From an uncultured Burkholderiales bacterium (GTDB taxonomy: Bacteria > Pseudomonadota > Gammaproteobacteria > Burkholderiales > Burkholderiaceae_C): a DNA stretch of 9,730 nt. The notes under the pieces are model-generated. The model was given only the letters and a program-made list of their open reading frames with translations, had not been told where the DNA came from and did no database searches. Shown one piece after another: positions 1 to 6,923 of this stretch (positions within the stretch are counted from its first letter, which is position 1; every line of letters starts with the position of its first letter). Position numbers and translations under genes: made by a program. The DNA lies in NCBI GenBank assembly GCA_903952885.1, contig CAJBHE010000150.1:1-9730 (forward strand), read 5' to 3'.

Positions 1-340
1 CCCTGAATTTGAGTTGTTTGTGAAGTTCATGCGCGAGCACAAAAACGTGTGGAGCAAGGTGACTTGCCCTGAGCGTTTGTCTGTGGCTGGCCCCAAGGCT
101 TTGAATGGTGAACAGAACGCTTACCAAGATGTGATTCCCTTTGCCAAGCGCATCGTGGACGAGTTTCCAGACCGCGTGATTTGGGGTACCGATTGGCCGC
201 ACCCCAACCTCAAAGACCACATGCCCGACGACGGCTTGCTGGTGGACTTCATTCCGCACATCGCGACCACGGAAGAAAAACAACGCAAGTTGTTGGTCGA
301 TAACCCCATGCGCCTGTACTGGCCTGAGGAGACTTTTTAA
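1..340 (+). CDS. ligI: 2-pyrone-4,6-dicarboxylate hydrolase (LigI/PmdD), 3' part
   Basis: This is the C-terminal part (about 112 residues) of an amidohydrolase-superfamily lactonase. It opens 2-pyrone-4,6-dicarboxylate (PDC) to the oxalomesaconate-level intermediate of the PCA 4,5-cleavage pathway, in the cytoplasm. The reading frame is already open at base 2, so the start lies upstream of the window. The diagnostic stretch is WGTDWPHPN followed by DHMPDDG. The Asp at bases 191-193 aligns with the superfamily's conserved catalytic Asp at the end of strand 8. The ending, DNPMRLYWPEE, is typical of LigI. The stop codon overlaps the ligA start (TAATG, sharing one base), so translation is probably coupled. 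The identification rests on recalled family motifs. The downstream ligABC genes make a different amidohydrolase very unlikely. Confidence 0.93.
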   Translation, partial: PEFELFVKFMREHKNVWSKVTCPERLSVAGPKALNGEQNAYQDVIPFAKRIVDEFPDRVIWGTDWPHPNLKDHMPDDGLLVDFIPHIATTEEKQRKLLVDNPMRLYWPEETF

Positions 341-777
341 TGGCACTCGACAAACCCTACACAGACGTTCCCGGCACCATCATTTTTGATGCAGAACAAT
401 CGCGCAAAGGCTATTGGCTCAACCAGTTCTGCATGTCGCTCATGAAGGCTGAGAACCGCACGCGTTTCAAAGCCAACGAGCGTGCTTACCTCGATGAGTG
501 GGCCATGACCGAAGAGCAAAAGCAGGCCGTGCTGGCCCGTGATTTGAACTGGTGCATGCGCACCGGTGGCAACATTTACTTCTTGGCCAAAATCGGTGCG
601 ACCGATGGTTTGAGCTTCCAGCAAATGGCGGGCTCGATGACGGGTATGACCGAAGAGGAATACCGCAACATGATGATTCACGGTGGGCGCTCTGTTGAGG
701 GCAACCGTGTGATTGGCGAAAACGGTGATGCCCAAGCGCAAAATCAACCTCAAGGTGCAGCAGGAAAGAAAGCATAA
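340..777 (+). CDS. ligA: Protocatechuate 4,5-dioxygenase alpha subunit
   Basis: This is the small subunit (145 aa) of the class III extradiol dioxygenase that cleaves PCA between C4 and C5. The alpha subunit carries no metal; in the known LigAB structure it covers the active site of the beta subunit. Family features include the N-terminal DVPGTIIFD, the RKGYWLNQFCMSLMK helix, LDEWAMTEEQK, and GGNIYFLAKIGATDG near residues 73-87. The last 15 or so residues, after VIGENGD, are a low-complexity Gln/Ala/Lys tail. The ATG overlaps the ligI stop and has a GAGGAG ribosome binding site at 326-331. It lies 2 bp before ligB, as expected for two subunits made in equal amounts. Confidence 0.95.
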   Translation: MALDKPYTDVPGTIIFDAEQSRKGYWLNQFCMSLMKAENRTRFKANERAYLDEWAMTEEQKQAVLARDLNWCMRTGGNIYFLAKIGATDGLSFQQMAGSMTGMTEEEYRNMMIHGGRSVEGNRVIGENGDAQAQNQPQGAAGKKA

Positions 778-779
778 CC

Positions 780-1658
780 ATGGCAAAAATTACCGCATCC
801 GTTTACACCTCTCACGTGCCAGCCATCGGCGCGGCACTTGACCTAGGCAAAACCCACGAAGACTATTGGAAACCGCTTTTCGCTGGCTATGACTTCTCCA
901 AGCAATGGATGAAAGACAACAAGCCAGATGTGATCTTCTTGGTCTACAACGACCACGCCACCGCGTTCAGCTTGGACATGATTCCTACCTTTGCCATTGG
1001 CACAGCTGCGCAGTTCACTCCCGCTGATGAAGGCTGGGGGCCGCGCCCCGTGCCCGTGGTGCAGGGCCATCCTGAGCTGGCCTCACACATCGCACAGAGT
1101 GTGATTCAGCAGGACTTTGACCTGACCATCGTCAACAAGATGGACGTAGATCACGGCCTGACGGTGCCACTGTCGCTCATGTGTGGCCAACAAGACCCCG
1201 TGAAAGGCGCTTGGCCTTGCCCCGTGATTCCGTTTGCGGTTAATGTGGTGCAGTATCCCGTGCCGAGTGGTCAGCGTTGTTTCAACCTTGGCCAAGCCAT
1301 TCGTAAAGCCATTGACAGCTACGACGAGGACATCAATGTGCACATATGGGGCACTGGCGGCATGAGCCACCAGTTGCAAGGCGCGCGTGCGGGCCTGATC
1401 AATCGTGAGTGGGACAACGCTTGGCTGGACCAGCTGATCAACGATCCCCTGGCTTGCGCCAACAGACCGCACATGGACTATGTGCGCGAAGCGGGCAGCG
1501 AAGGCATTGAGTTGGTGATGTGGCTCATCGCACGTGGTGCGATGTCTGACATCCACGACGGTAAGGTGGTTGGCCCAGCGCCTAAGCTGGCCCACCGCTT
1601 CTACCATGTGCCTGCATCGAACACCGCTGTGGGCCACGCAATTTTAGAAAACGCATAA
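780..1658 (+). CDS. ligB: Protocatechuate 4,5-dioxygenase beta (catalytic) subunit
   Basis: This is the Fe(II)-dependent catalytic subunit (292 aa) that converts PCA plus O2 to 4-carboxy-2-hydroxymuconate-6-semialdehyde. All catalytic residues known for LigB can be placed: iron ligands His12 (SHVPAIG), His59 (YNDHATAF) and Glu244 (GIELVMW), and the catalytic base His197 in GTGGMSHQLQG. These correspond to His12, His61, Glu242 and His195 of the Sphingobium enzyme. DVDHGLTVP, with His125, is also conserved. The length is normal for the family and no residue looks lost, so the enzyme should be active. An AGGAAA ribosome binding site at 762-767 lies inside the end of ligA, with somewhat long spacing. 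ligC follows after 12 bp. Confidence 0.97.
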   Translation: MAKITASVYTSHVPAIGAALDLGKTHEDYWKPLFAGYDFSKQWMKDNKPDVIFLVYNDHATAFSLDMIPTFAIGTAAQFTPADEGWGPRPVPVVQGHPELASHIAQSVIQQDFDLTIVNKMDVDHGLTVPLSLMCGQQDPVKGAWPCPVIPFAVNVVQYPVPSGQRCFNLGQAIRKAIDSYDEDINVHIWGTGGMSHQLQGARAGLINREWDNAWLDQLINDPLACANRPHMDYVREAGSEGIELVMWLIARGAMSDIHDGKVVGPAPKLAHRFYHVPASNTAVGHAILENA

Positions 1659-1670
1659 GAGGAAAAGCAA

Positions 1671-2627
1671 ATGAGCAAAACCATCAAAGTCGCCTTGGCA
1701 GGCGCAGGTGCTTTCGGCATCAAACACTTGGACGGTATCAAAAACATCGACGGCGTTGAAGTCGTTTCTTTGATCAGTCGTGATTTGGAAAAAACCAAAG
1801 AAGTCGCTGGTAAGTACGGCATCCAACACGTCACCACCGACTTGGCCGACAGCTTGGCCTTGCCCGAAGTTGACGCCGTCATTTTGTGCACCCCAACCCA
1901 AATGCACGCCGCACAAAGCTTGGCTTGTCTGAAAGCGGGTAAGCATGTGCAAGTAGAAATTCCCTTGGCCGACAGCTGGAAAGACGCCGACGAAGTCGTG
2001 CGCGTGGCCCAAGAAAAAGGCTTGGTCGCGATGTGTGGTCACACCCGTCGTTTTAACCCCAGCCACCAATACGTGCACAACAAGATCAAAGCAGGTGAAT
2101 TCAACATCCAGCAAATGGATGTGCAAACCTACTTCTTCCGTCGCACCAACATGAACGCCTTGGGCCAAGCCCGCAGCTGGACCGACCACTTGCTGTGGCA
2201 CCACGCGGCACACACCTTGGACTTGTTTGCTTACCAAGCTGGCAGCCCCATCGTCAAAGCCAATGCGGTGCAAGGCCCCATTCACCCAACACTGGGCATC
2301 GCGATGGACATGAGCATACAGCTGCAAGCGGCCAACGGCGCGATTTGTACTTTGAGCTTGTCGTTCAACAACGACGGCCCCTTGGGCACGTACTTCCGCT
2401 ACATCGGCGACACCGGCACGTACTTGGCGCGTTACGACGACCTGTACACCGGTAAAGAAGAGCAAATCGACGTGTCCAAAGTGGCTGTGTCGATGAACGG
2501 TATCGAGTTGCAAGACCGTGAGTTCTTTGCTGCGATCAAAGAGGGGCGCGAGCCGAACTCGAGCGTGGCGCAGGTGTTGCCTTGCTATAAGGTGTTGCAT
2601 GGGTTGGAGCTTCAGCTTATCGCGTAA
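1671..2627 (+). CDS. ligC: 4-carboxy-2-hydroxymuconate-6-semialdehyde dehydrogenase
   Basis: This is a Gfo/Idh/MocA-family oxidoreductase (318 aa). It oxidises the cyclic hemiacetal form of the LigAB product to PDC, the substrate of LigI. The Rossmann fold begins at residue 5, with the dinucleotide loop GAGAFG at residues 11-16. Ser36-Arg37 after the second strand is consistent with NADP binding. The position of the family EKP motif reads EIP (96-98), as I recall for LigC proteins. MCGHTRRFNP (121-130) and the WHHAAHTLDLF segment (176-186) mark the substrate domain. A strong AAGAGGA ribosome binding site at 1657-1663 overlaps the ligB stop codon. It is the last gene of this operon in the window; 64 bp separate it from the tetR start. 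Only a short stem without a U-tract was seen after it. Confidence 0.95.
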   Translation: MSKTIKVALAGAGAFGIKHLDGIKNIDGVEVVSLISRDLEKTKEVAGKYGIQHVTTDLADSLALPEVDAVILCTPTQMHAAQSLACLKAGKHVQVEIPLADSWKDADEVVRVAQEKGLVAMCGHTRRFNPSHQYVHNKIKAGEFNIQQMDVQTYFFRRTNMNALGQARSWTDHLLWHHAAHTLDLFAYQAGSPIVKANAVQGPIHPTLGIAMDMSIQLQAANGAICTLSLSFNNDGPLGTYFRYIGDTGTYLARYDDLYTGKEEQIDVSKVAVSMNGIELQDREFFAAIKEGREPNSSVAQVLPCYKVLHGLELQLIA

Positions 2628-2679
2628 TGCGATTGCGTGATTAGGGTTGTTCTGGGGTAAGTGGCCTTGTCTTGGGGCC

Positions 2680-2716
2680 TATACTTTCACAATGAACGAA
2701 ACGGTACATTCGGTAC
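2680..2716 (+). promoter_or_regulatory. Putative tetR promoter -10 and overlapping operator
   Basis: TATACT at 2680-2685 is a good sigma70 -10 match placed only 6 bp before the ATG at 2692. No convincing -35 box sits 16-18 bp upstream. GTACATTCGGTAC at 2704-2716 is a GTAC-N5-GTAC dyad just downstream of the predicted transcription start, a position suited to self-repression. A closely similar element occurs at 3423-3435. Operator assignment is an inference. Confidence 0.4.
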
Positions 2717-3357
2717 GCAAAGTGCCCAAGCGCACCAACGATCCTGAACGGACGATGGCCGGCATCATTGCTGTGGCGACAGCAGAGTTCGCCGCCAAGG
2801 GTTTAACGGGCGGGCGCATTGACGCCATCGCGGATGCCACCCACACCAGCAAGCGCATGATTTACTACTACTACGGCAGCAAAGAGGGCTTGTACCTTGC
2901 TGTCTTAGAGGATGCATATCGCCGCATTCGTGCCACAGAGGCGGAGCTGCATTTGGCCGACTTGTCGCCCGAGGAGGCACTCAAGGCCTTGGTGGGCTTC
3001 ACGTTTGACCACCACAACAGCAACCAAGACTTCATCCGTTTAGTCATGTCCGAGAACATCCAGCGCGGCAACTTTTTGGCACAGAGTAAGTTGATTCAAG
3101 AGCTCAACGTGTCGGCCATTCAATCGATCGAAGCTTTGTACAAACGCGGTGTCAAGGCGGGGGTGTTTCGTAAAGGGCTAGATCCGGTGGACATCCACGC
3201 ATCAATTTCGGCGTTGACGTTTTTCAATGTCTCCAACCGCTACACCTTTGATTTGATTTTCAAGCGTGACAGTCAGACGGCCCAGGCTTTGGCCGCACGG
3301 CGCGAAAGTGTGGTTCAAATGGTGCTGCGTTTTGTAGGTTATTCAAATTCGGCATAA
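2692..3357 (+). CDS. TetR/AcrR-family transcriptional regulator
   Basis: This is a 221-residue one-component regulator of the usual TetR size. The N-terminal DNA-binding domain spans about residues 15-70. Its helix-turn-helix runs through GRIDAIADATHTSKRMIYYYYGSKEGLY (about 41-68, mentioned here by its ends and core), with the typical YYYYGSKEGLY ending. The rest is a helical ligand-binding and dimerisation domain with no motif that names a ligand. I chose the ATG at 2692. An upstream TTG at 2647 would add 15 unconvincing residues that overlap the likely promoter, and a GTG at 2722 is a possible shorter start. No Shine-Dalgarno precedes 2692 at a normal distance. It lies between the lig operon and the TRAP operon, so it probably responds to PCA, a hydroaromatic acid, or a pathway intermediate; the ligand is unknown. 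Confidence 0.88.
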   Translation: MNETVHSVRKVPKRTNDPERTMAGIIAVATAEFAAKGLTGGRIDAIADATHTSKRMIYYYYGSKEGLYLAVLEDAYRRIRATEAELHLADLSPEEALKALVGFTFDHHNSNQDFIRLVMSENIQRGNFLAQSKLIQELNVSAIQSIEALYKRGVKAGVFRKGLDPVDIHASISALTFFNVSNRYTFDLIFKRDSQTAQALAARRESVVQMVLRFVGYSNSA

Positions 3358-3380
3358 CAGATAGTTTGTTATCCGATTTT
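3349..3380 (+). terminator. Probable intrinsic terminator after tetR
   Basis: An inverted repeat spans the tetR stop codon. TCGG-(C)-ATAACA at 3349-3359 pairs with TGTTATCCGA at 3367-3376, with one bulged C and a 7-nt loop. TTTT follows at 3377-3380. The stem is AT-rich and the U-tract short, so termination may be partial. It would separate tetR from the TRAP operon. Confidence 0.5.
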
Positions 3381-3422
3381 GAAGTGAGGGTATTCACTGA
3401 TCTTCCACAAAGTAACTGTTTT

Positions 3423-3435
3423 GTACATTTTGTAC
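3423..3435 (+). promoter_or_regulatory. Putative operator GTACA-TTT-TGTAC before the TRAP operon
   Basis: GTACATTTTGTAC is a perfect 5-bp inverted repeat with a 3-bp centre, 27 bp before the dctQ start. It can also be read as two direct TTTTGTAC repeats at 3419-3426 and 3428-3435. It shares GTACATT-NN-GTAC with the element at 2704-2716. A weak promoter could overlap it (TTGTAC at 3421-3426, TATTCC at 3443-3448, 16-bp spacing). The likely binder is the adjacent TetR protein; this is inferred from position and similarity only. I see no gene in the 105-bp interval 3358-3462. Confidence 0.45.
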
Positions 3436-3462
3436 TAGGCCGTATTCCATAAGGATTCTCCG

Positions 3463-4002
3463 ATGCTTAATCGTTTTTTGGATCGCTACTGTCGGATTCT
3501 CGAATTAGTGATTTCAGTCGCACTCGCCGTCATGGTGGTTTTGGTTTTTGGCAACGTCGTGATGCGTTATGCCTTTAACTCGGGCATCACGTTGTCAGAG
3601 GAGTTGTCCCGTTGGTTGTTTGTCTGGGTGACCTTTTTGGGTGCCATCGTGGCCATGAAAGAAGGCGCTCATTTGGGCTCTGACACTATCGTGTCTAAGT
3701 TGTCGGTGCGCTGGCAAAAATACTTTTTGGTGATTGGTCATGTCTTGATGCTGTTCATTTGCTGGTTGTTGTTCAAAGGTTCGTTGGAACAAACCATCAT
3801 CAACTGGGATTCGACCAGCGCTGTGATGGAAGCATCTATGGGCATCTTCTACGCTTGCGGCATGGTGCTCGCTGTGTCAGGCGCTTTGATTTTGGTGGAC
3901 CACTTGATGCGCTTGATGCGCGGTGAGTTGGCTGACAGCGAGTTGATTGGTGTTCGTGAGTCTGAAGAAGAACCCGTCGACGTTCCTGCACCCCTCAAGT
4001 AA
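3463..4002 (+). CDS. dctQ: TRAP transporter small permease (DctQ type)
   Basis: This is the small inner-membrane subunit (179 aa) of a tripartite ATP-independent periplasmic transporter, which uses an ion gradient to import organic acids. Four hydrophobic segments are visible, at about residues 13-35, 50-66, 87-107 and 127-147. The family signature NVVMRYAFNS (31-40), followed by SEELSRWLFVWVTFLGA (45-61), is clear. The charged C-terminal tail after residue 150 is predicted cytoplasmic. An AAGGA ribosome binding site at 3451-3455 supports the ATG at 3463. It is the first gene of the dctQ-dctM-dctP operon and lies 18 bp before dctM. The small subunit does not indicate the substrate. Confidence 0.94.
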   Translation: MLNRFLDRYCRILELVISVALAVMVVLVFGNVVMRYAFNSGITLSEELSRWLFVWVTFLGAIVAMKEGAHLGSDTIVSKLSVRWQKYFLVIGHVLMLFICWLLFKGSLEQTIINWDSTSAVMEASMGIFYACGMVLAVSGALILVDHLMRLMRGELADSELIGVRESEEEPVDVPAPLK

Positions 4003-4020
4003 ATCCCAAGGAATTCCATC

Positions 4021-5298
4021 ATGACAATCGCTGTATTTTTGGGCTCTTTGCTCGCGGCTATGGCGCTGGGTGTGCCGATCGCTTTTTCTTTGTTGCTGTG
4101 TGGCTCCGCATTGATGTGGCACATGGACATGTTTGATGCGCAAATCTTGGCGCAAAACGTCATCGAAGGCTCCAACAGTTTCCCGTTGTTGGCCGTGCCG
4201 TTCTTCATGTTGGCCGGTGAGGTGATGAATACGGGTGGTTTGTCGCGTCGCATCGTCGACTTTGCCATGGCTTTGGTGGGCCATATCCGTGGTGGCTTGG
4301 GTTATGTGACCATCGTGGCCGCTTGTTTGTTGTCAGCATTGTCTGGCTCAGCGGTGGCGGATGCTGCGGCATTGACGGCCTTGCTGTTGCCCATGATGGT
4401 GAAAGCGGGTCACGACAAAGCGCGCAGCGGTGGCTTGATTGCCGCTTGCGGCGTGATTGGCCCGATCATTCCGCCGTCAATTGGTTTTGTGATTTTTGGC
4501 GTTGCTGCCAACGTGTCGATCAGCAAGTTGTTTTTGGCTGGTATTTTTCCAGGCATCGTGCTTGCTGCAGGTTTGTGGGCCACTTGGTGGTGGTGCACGC
4601 GCAAAGAAGATTTGACGCCGCCTGCACGCAAGACCAGCGCCGAGGTGTTTGCCGCCATGCGCAGCGCTGGCTGGGCCCTGATGTTGCCGTTGATCATTTT
4701 GGTGGGACTTCGCATGGGCGTGTTCACTCCAACAGAGGCTGCTGTCGTAGCGGCGGTGTATGCCTTGTTTGTAGCTGGTGTGATTTATCGTGAGCTCACT
4801 TGGCATCAGCTGTTTGATGTGTTCCGATCAGCAGCCAAAACGACTTCAGTGATCATGTTCTTGGTGGCTGCTGCGATGGTGTCTGCTTGGTTGATCACTG
4901 TGGCTAATTTGCCGGCGCAAGTTGTGACTCTGCTTGAGCCCTTGTTGGGTAACCCCACGATGTTGATGGCTGCCATCATGGTGCTGTGCATGATCGTGGG
5001 AACTGCCATGGACATGACACCGACCATTTTGATTTTGACGCCAGTGTTGATGCCGATCGTGAAAGCTGCAGGTATTGATCCTGTGTATTTTGGTGTCTTG
5101 TTCATTATCAACAACTCAATTGGCTTGGTGACACCGCCAGTGGGTACAGTGCTGAATGTTGTGGCTGGTGTGGGCCGTATGCGCATGGATGATGTGACAC
5201 GGGGTGTGTTGCCATTCATGGCTGTGCAATTCATTGTCATGTTCTTGATGGTGTTGTTCCCATCCATCGTGATGGTGCCAGCACGCTTGTTGTATTGA
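4021..5298 (+). CDS. dctM: TRAP transporter large permease (DctM type)
   Basis: This is the transport-channel subunit (425 aa, the normal length for DctM), an inner-membrane protein of the ion-transporter superfamily with about 11-12 hydrophobic segments throughout. Recognisable family stretches are LLAVPFFMLAGEVMNTGGL near residues 57-75, the repeat element SALSGSAVADAAAL near 105-118, GVIGPIIPPSIGFVIFG near 144-160, and in the second half MDMTPTILILTPVLMPI and NNSIGLVTPPVG. An AAGGA site at 4008-4012 is well placed before the ATG. It couples with DctQ in the membrane and receives substrate from DctP. Nothing is truncated. Confidence 0.96.
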   Translation: MTIAVFLGSLLAAMALGVPIAFSLLLCGSALMWHMDMFDAQILAQNVIEGSNSFPLLAVPFFMLAGEVMNTGGLSRRIVDFAMALVGHIRGGLGYVTIVAACLLSALSGSAVADAAALTALLLPMMVKAGHDKARSGGLIAACGVIGPIIPPSIGFVIFGVAANVSISKLFLAGIFPGIVLAAGLWATWWWCTRKEDLTPPARKTSAEVFAAMRSAGWALMLPLIILVGLRMGVFTPTEAAVVAAVYALFVAGVIYRELTWHQLFDVFRSAAKTTSVIMFLVAAAMVSAWLITVANLPAQVVTLLEPLLGNPTMLMAAIMVLCMIVGTAMDMTPTILILTPVLMPIVKAAGIDPVYFGVLFIINNSIGLVTPPVGTVLNVVAGVGRMRMDDVTRGVLPFMAVQFIVMFLMVLFPSIVMVPARLLY

Positions 5299-5307
5299 TT
5301 TTTTCCT

Positions 5308-5334
5308 ACTGTCAGCCCGGGTACGCCTGGCAGT
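5308..5334 (+). other. Intercistronic hairpin between dctM and dctP
   Basis: ACTGTCAG at 5308-5315 pairs with CTGGCAGT at 5327-5334 (8 bp including one G-U pair), around an 11-nt loop containing CCCGGG. No U-tract follows, so it is not a simple terminator. Its place in the 85-bp gap before the binding-protein gene suggests a role in mRNA stability or differential expression. The function is not shown. Confidence 0.4.
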
Positions 5335-5383
5335 GGGTTCCTTGATTCGCGTACGACCGCAAAGTTCTTCAGGAGACACTGAC

Positions 5384-6403
5384 ATGAAACGTATCTTTAT
5401 CAAGACTGTGATCGCGACTGTGGCCATGGCCGCCATGGGCATCGCTTCGGCACAAGTCAAAACCATCAAGTTCGCCAACCAGAACAATGCCGGTCACCCC
5501 ATCGTGCAAGGCATGGAGAAATTCAAAGACATCGTCGAGAAAAACTCTGGCGGCAAACTCAAAGTCAACCTGTTCCCAGGTGGCACTTTAGGTAGCGACC
5601 AAGCCAACGTGTCTGCCATTCAAGGTGGCTCACTCGAAATGGCTTCCATGAACTCTGGCATCTTCGCGAGCCAAGTCAAAGAGTTCGGTGTGTTCGATTT
5701 CCCCTTCATGTTCGCCAGCACCAAAGAAGCTGATACTGTGGTCGATGGTCCATTCGGCAAGAAGATGCATGCCAAGTTGGAAGAAAAAGGTTTGATCGGT
5801 TTGGCTTACTACGAGCTGGGATTTCGCCACCTCACCAACGGCAAGCGCCCCATCAACAAAGTGTCTGACATCGAAGGCCTGAAGTTGCGTGTGATTCCTA
5901 ACCCCATCAACGTCGATTGGGTGAAGGCCTTGGGTGCTAACCCAACGCCACTGCCTTTCCCAGAGCTGTATGCAGCTTTGGAACAAGGTGCTGTGGACGG
6001 TCAAGAAAACCCAATCCCCACCATCAACAGTGCCAAGTTGTATGAAGTGCAAAAGAACCTGACATTGACGGGTCACCAATACAACCCACAATCTGTGGTG
6101 ATCAGCAAAAAGTTTTGGGACGCCTTGAACGCGGCTGAGAAAAAGATCGTGGCCGATGCGGCCATTGAGTCTGCCAAGTTTCAACGCGAAACAGCGCGTG
6201 CTTTGGAAGCCAGCTTGTTGGCCAATTTGAAGAAGAACGGCATGCAAGTGACCCAGTTGTCCGATTCTGAAATGTCGATCTTGCGCGACAAGATGCGTCC
6301 TGTCACTGCCAAGTACGGCGTGGTGGTGGGCCAAGACTTGGTCAAAGAGTTGCAAGCTGAAATCGAGAAGGCGCGTTCAGCCCCTGCGAAGAAAGCCAAG
6401 TAA
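5384..6403 (+). CDS. dctP: TRAP transporter substrate-binding protein (DctP family)
   Basis: This is the periplasmic solute receptor (339 aa). It begins with a clear Sec signal peptide: MKRIFIK, a hydrophobic core at about 8-20, then ASA before Q24, giving predicted cleavage after Ala23. Family landmarks are FPGGTLGSDQ, FDFPFMFAS, YYELGFRHLTNGKRPI, and GLKLRVIPNP containing Arg169, the position of the conserved Arg that binds the ligand carboxylate. FPELYAALEQGAVDGQENP is also typical. The start is the ATG at 5384 with AGGAGA at 5371-5376; a longer in-frame start at 5333 would lack a signal peptide at its N-terminus and is rejected. The substrate is unknown. The context suggests a carboxylated hydroaromatic or aromatic acid such as quinate, shikimate or PCA. 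A strong terminator follows. Confidence 0.95.
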   Translation: MKRIFIKTVIATVAMAAMGIASAQVKTIKFANQNNAGHPIVQGMEKFKDIVEKNSGGKLKVNLFPGGTLGSDQANVSAIQGGSLEMASMNSGIFASQVKEFGVFDFPFMFASTKEADTVVDGPFGKKMHAKLEEKGLIGLAYYELGFRHLTNGKRPINKVSDIEGLKLRVIPNPINVDWVKALGANPTPLPFPELYAALEQGAVDGQENPIPTINSAKLYEVQKNLTLTGHQYNPQSVVISKKFWDALNAAEKKIVADAAIESAKFQRETARALEASLLANLKKNGMQVTQLSDSEMSILRDKMRPVTAKYGVVVGQDLVKELQAEIEKARSAPAKKAK

Positions 6404-6413
6404 TAGGTGAGTC

Positions 6414-6448
6414 ATGCTTCGCCGCGTGTGCGGCGAAGCATTGTTTTT
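6414..6448 (+). terminator. Intrinsic terminator after dctP
   Basis: ATGCTTCGCCGC at 6414-6425 and GCGGCGAAGCAT at 6430-6441 form a perfect 12-bp stem with a GTGT tetraloop, followed by TG and TTTTT at 6444-6448. It lies 10 bp after the dctP stop. It should end the TRAP transcript, or reduce readthrough into the aroQ block. A start codon inside it would only translate the hairpin. Confidence 0.88.
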
Positions 6449-6476
6449 GACCAAACAAAAATTGTTAAAGGTAGAT

Positions 6477-6920
6477 ATGAAAGTCTTGATGCTGCACGGC
6501 GTGAACCACAACATGTTTGGCAAACGCGACCCTCAACAATACGGCACCATCACGCTCGATGAGATCAATGCCAATTTGCACACGCTGGGCAAAGAGCTGG
6601 GTGCTGAGCTTGAGTGCTATCAGACCAACCATGAGGGTGACATGTGCGAGCGCATTCATCAAGCCTACTTTGACAAAGTCGACGCCGTGCTGATCAATGC
6701 CGGCGCTTGGACCCATTACAGCTACGCCATTCGCGATGCTTTGGCGGTGCTCACTTGCCCTGTGGTCGAGTTGCACATGTCCAACATCCATGCGCGTGAA
6801 GAATTCCGTCACACCTCAGTCTTCGCTGAGATTGTGAAAGGCCAAATTTGCGGCTTTGGTGCTGACAGCTACGAGTTGGCTTTGCGCGCAGCCGTGTCCG
6901 CTGTTCAATCGTCTAAATAA
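6477..6920 (+). CDS. aroQ: Type II 3-dehydroquinate dehydratase
   Basis: This is a 147-residue class II dehydroquinase that interconverts 3-dehydroquinate and 3-dehydroshikimate; family members are usually dodecamers. Every active-site residue known from the family can be placed: Asn10, Arg17 and Tyr22 on the lid region (KRDPQQYG), Asn74 and His80 (INAGAWTH), His100 (VELHMSNIH), and Arg107 and Arg111 (AREEFR). The first motif reads HGVNHN instead of the usual NGPNLN, so this copy is divergent from typical biosynthetic AroQ. The ATG at 6477 has AAAGG at 6467-6471; an upstream TTG/ATG would run through the terminator. The neighbours point to catabolic use, making dehydroshikimate for PCA formation. 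No strong promoter was found between the terminator and the gene. The stop codon is 3 bp before the next ATG. Confidence 0.9.
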   Translation: MKVLMLHGVNHNMFGKRDPQQYGTITLDEINANLHTLGKELGAELECYQTNHEGDMCERIHQAYFDKVDAVLINAGAWTHYSYAIRDALAVLTCPVVELHMSNIHAREEFRHTSVFAEIVKGQICGFGADSYELALRAAVSAVQSSK

Positions 6921-6923
6921 ATC

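Noticed and set aside
2404..2450. Repeated GTAC words in ligC (and single ones at 5321 and 5352)
   Set aside because: Spacing differs from the intergenic pair and those in ligC are ordinary Tyr/Thr codon contexts.
1644..2600. 318-codon open frame on the minus strand opposite ligC
   Set aside because: It is a mirror of ligC codon structure, rich in Val, His and Gln, with no family motif; ligC is certain on the + strand. The other long minus-strand frames (for example 5630-6355) are rejected for the same reason.
2619..2633. ATCGC-GTAAT-GCGAT stem at the end of ligC as a terminator
   Set aside because: Only 5 bp and no U-tract follows; too weak to call.
2647..2691. Longer tetR start at TTG 2647
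   Set aside because: The added residues do not resemble a TetR N-terminus and cover the likely -10 box.
3135..3144. TTTGTACAAA palindrome inside tetR as a third operator
   Set aside because: It lacks the GTAC-N5-GTAC spacing of the other two sites and lies deep in coding sequence, so chance is the simpler explanation.
5333..5383. Longer dctP start at 5333
   Set aside because: It would put 17 polar residues before the signal peptide and pass over the good AGGAGA site used by ATG 5384.
6414..6476. Longer aroQ reading frame starting at 6414
   Set aside because: The extra 21 residues are a translation of the terminator hairpin and U-tract; the ATG at 6477 has a ribosome binding site and matches the family N-terminus.
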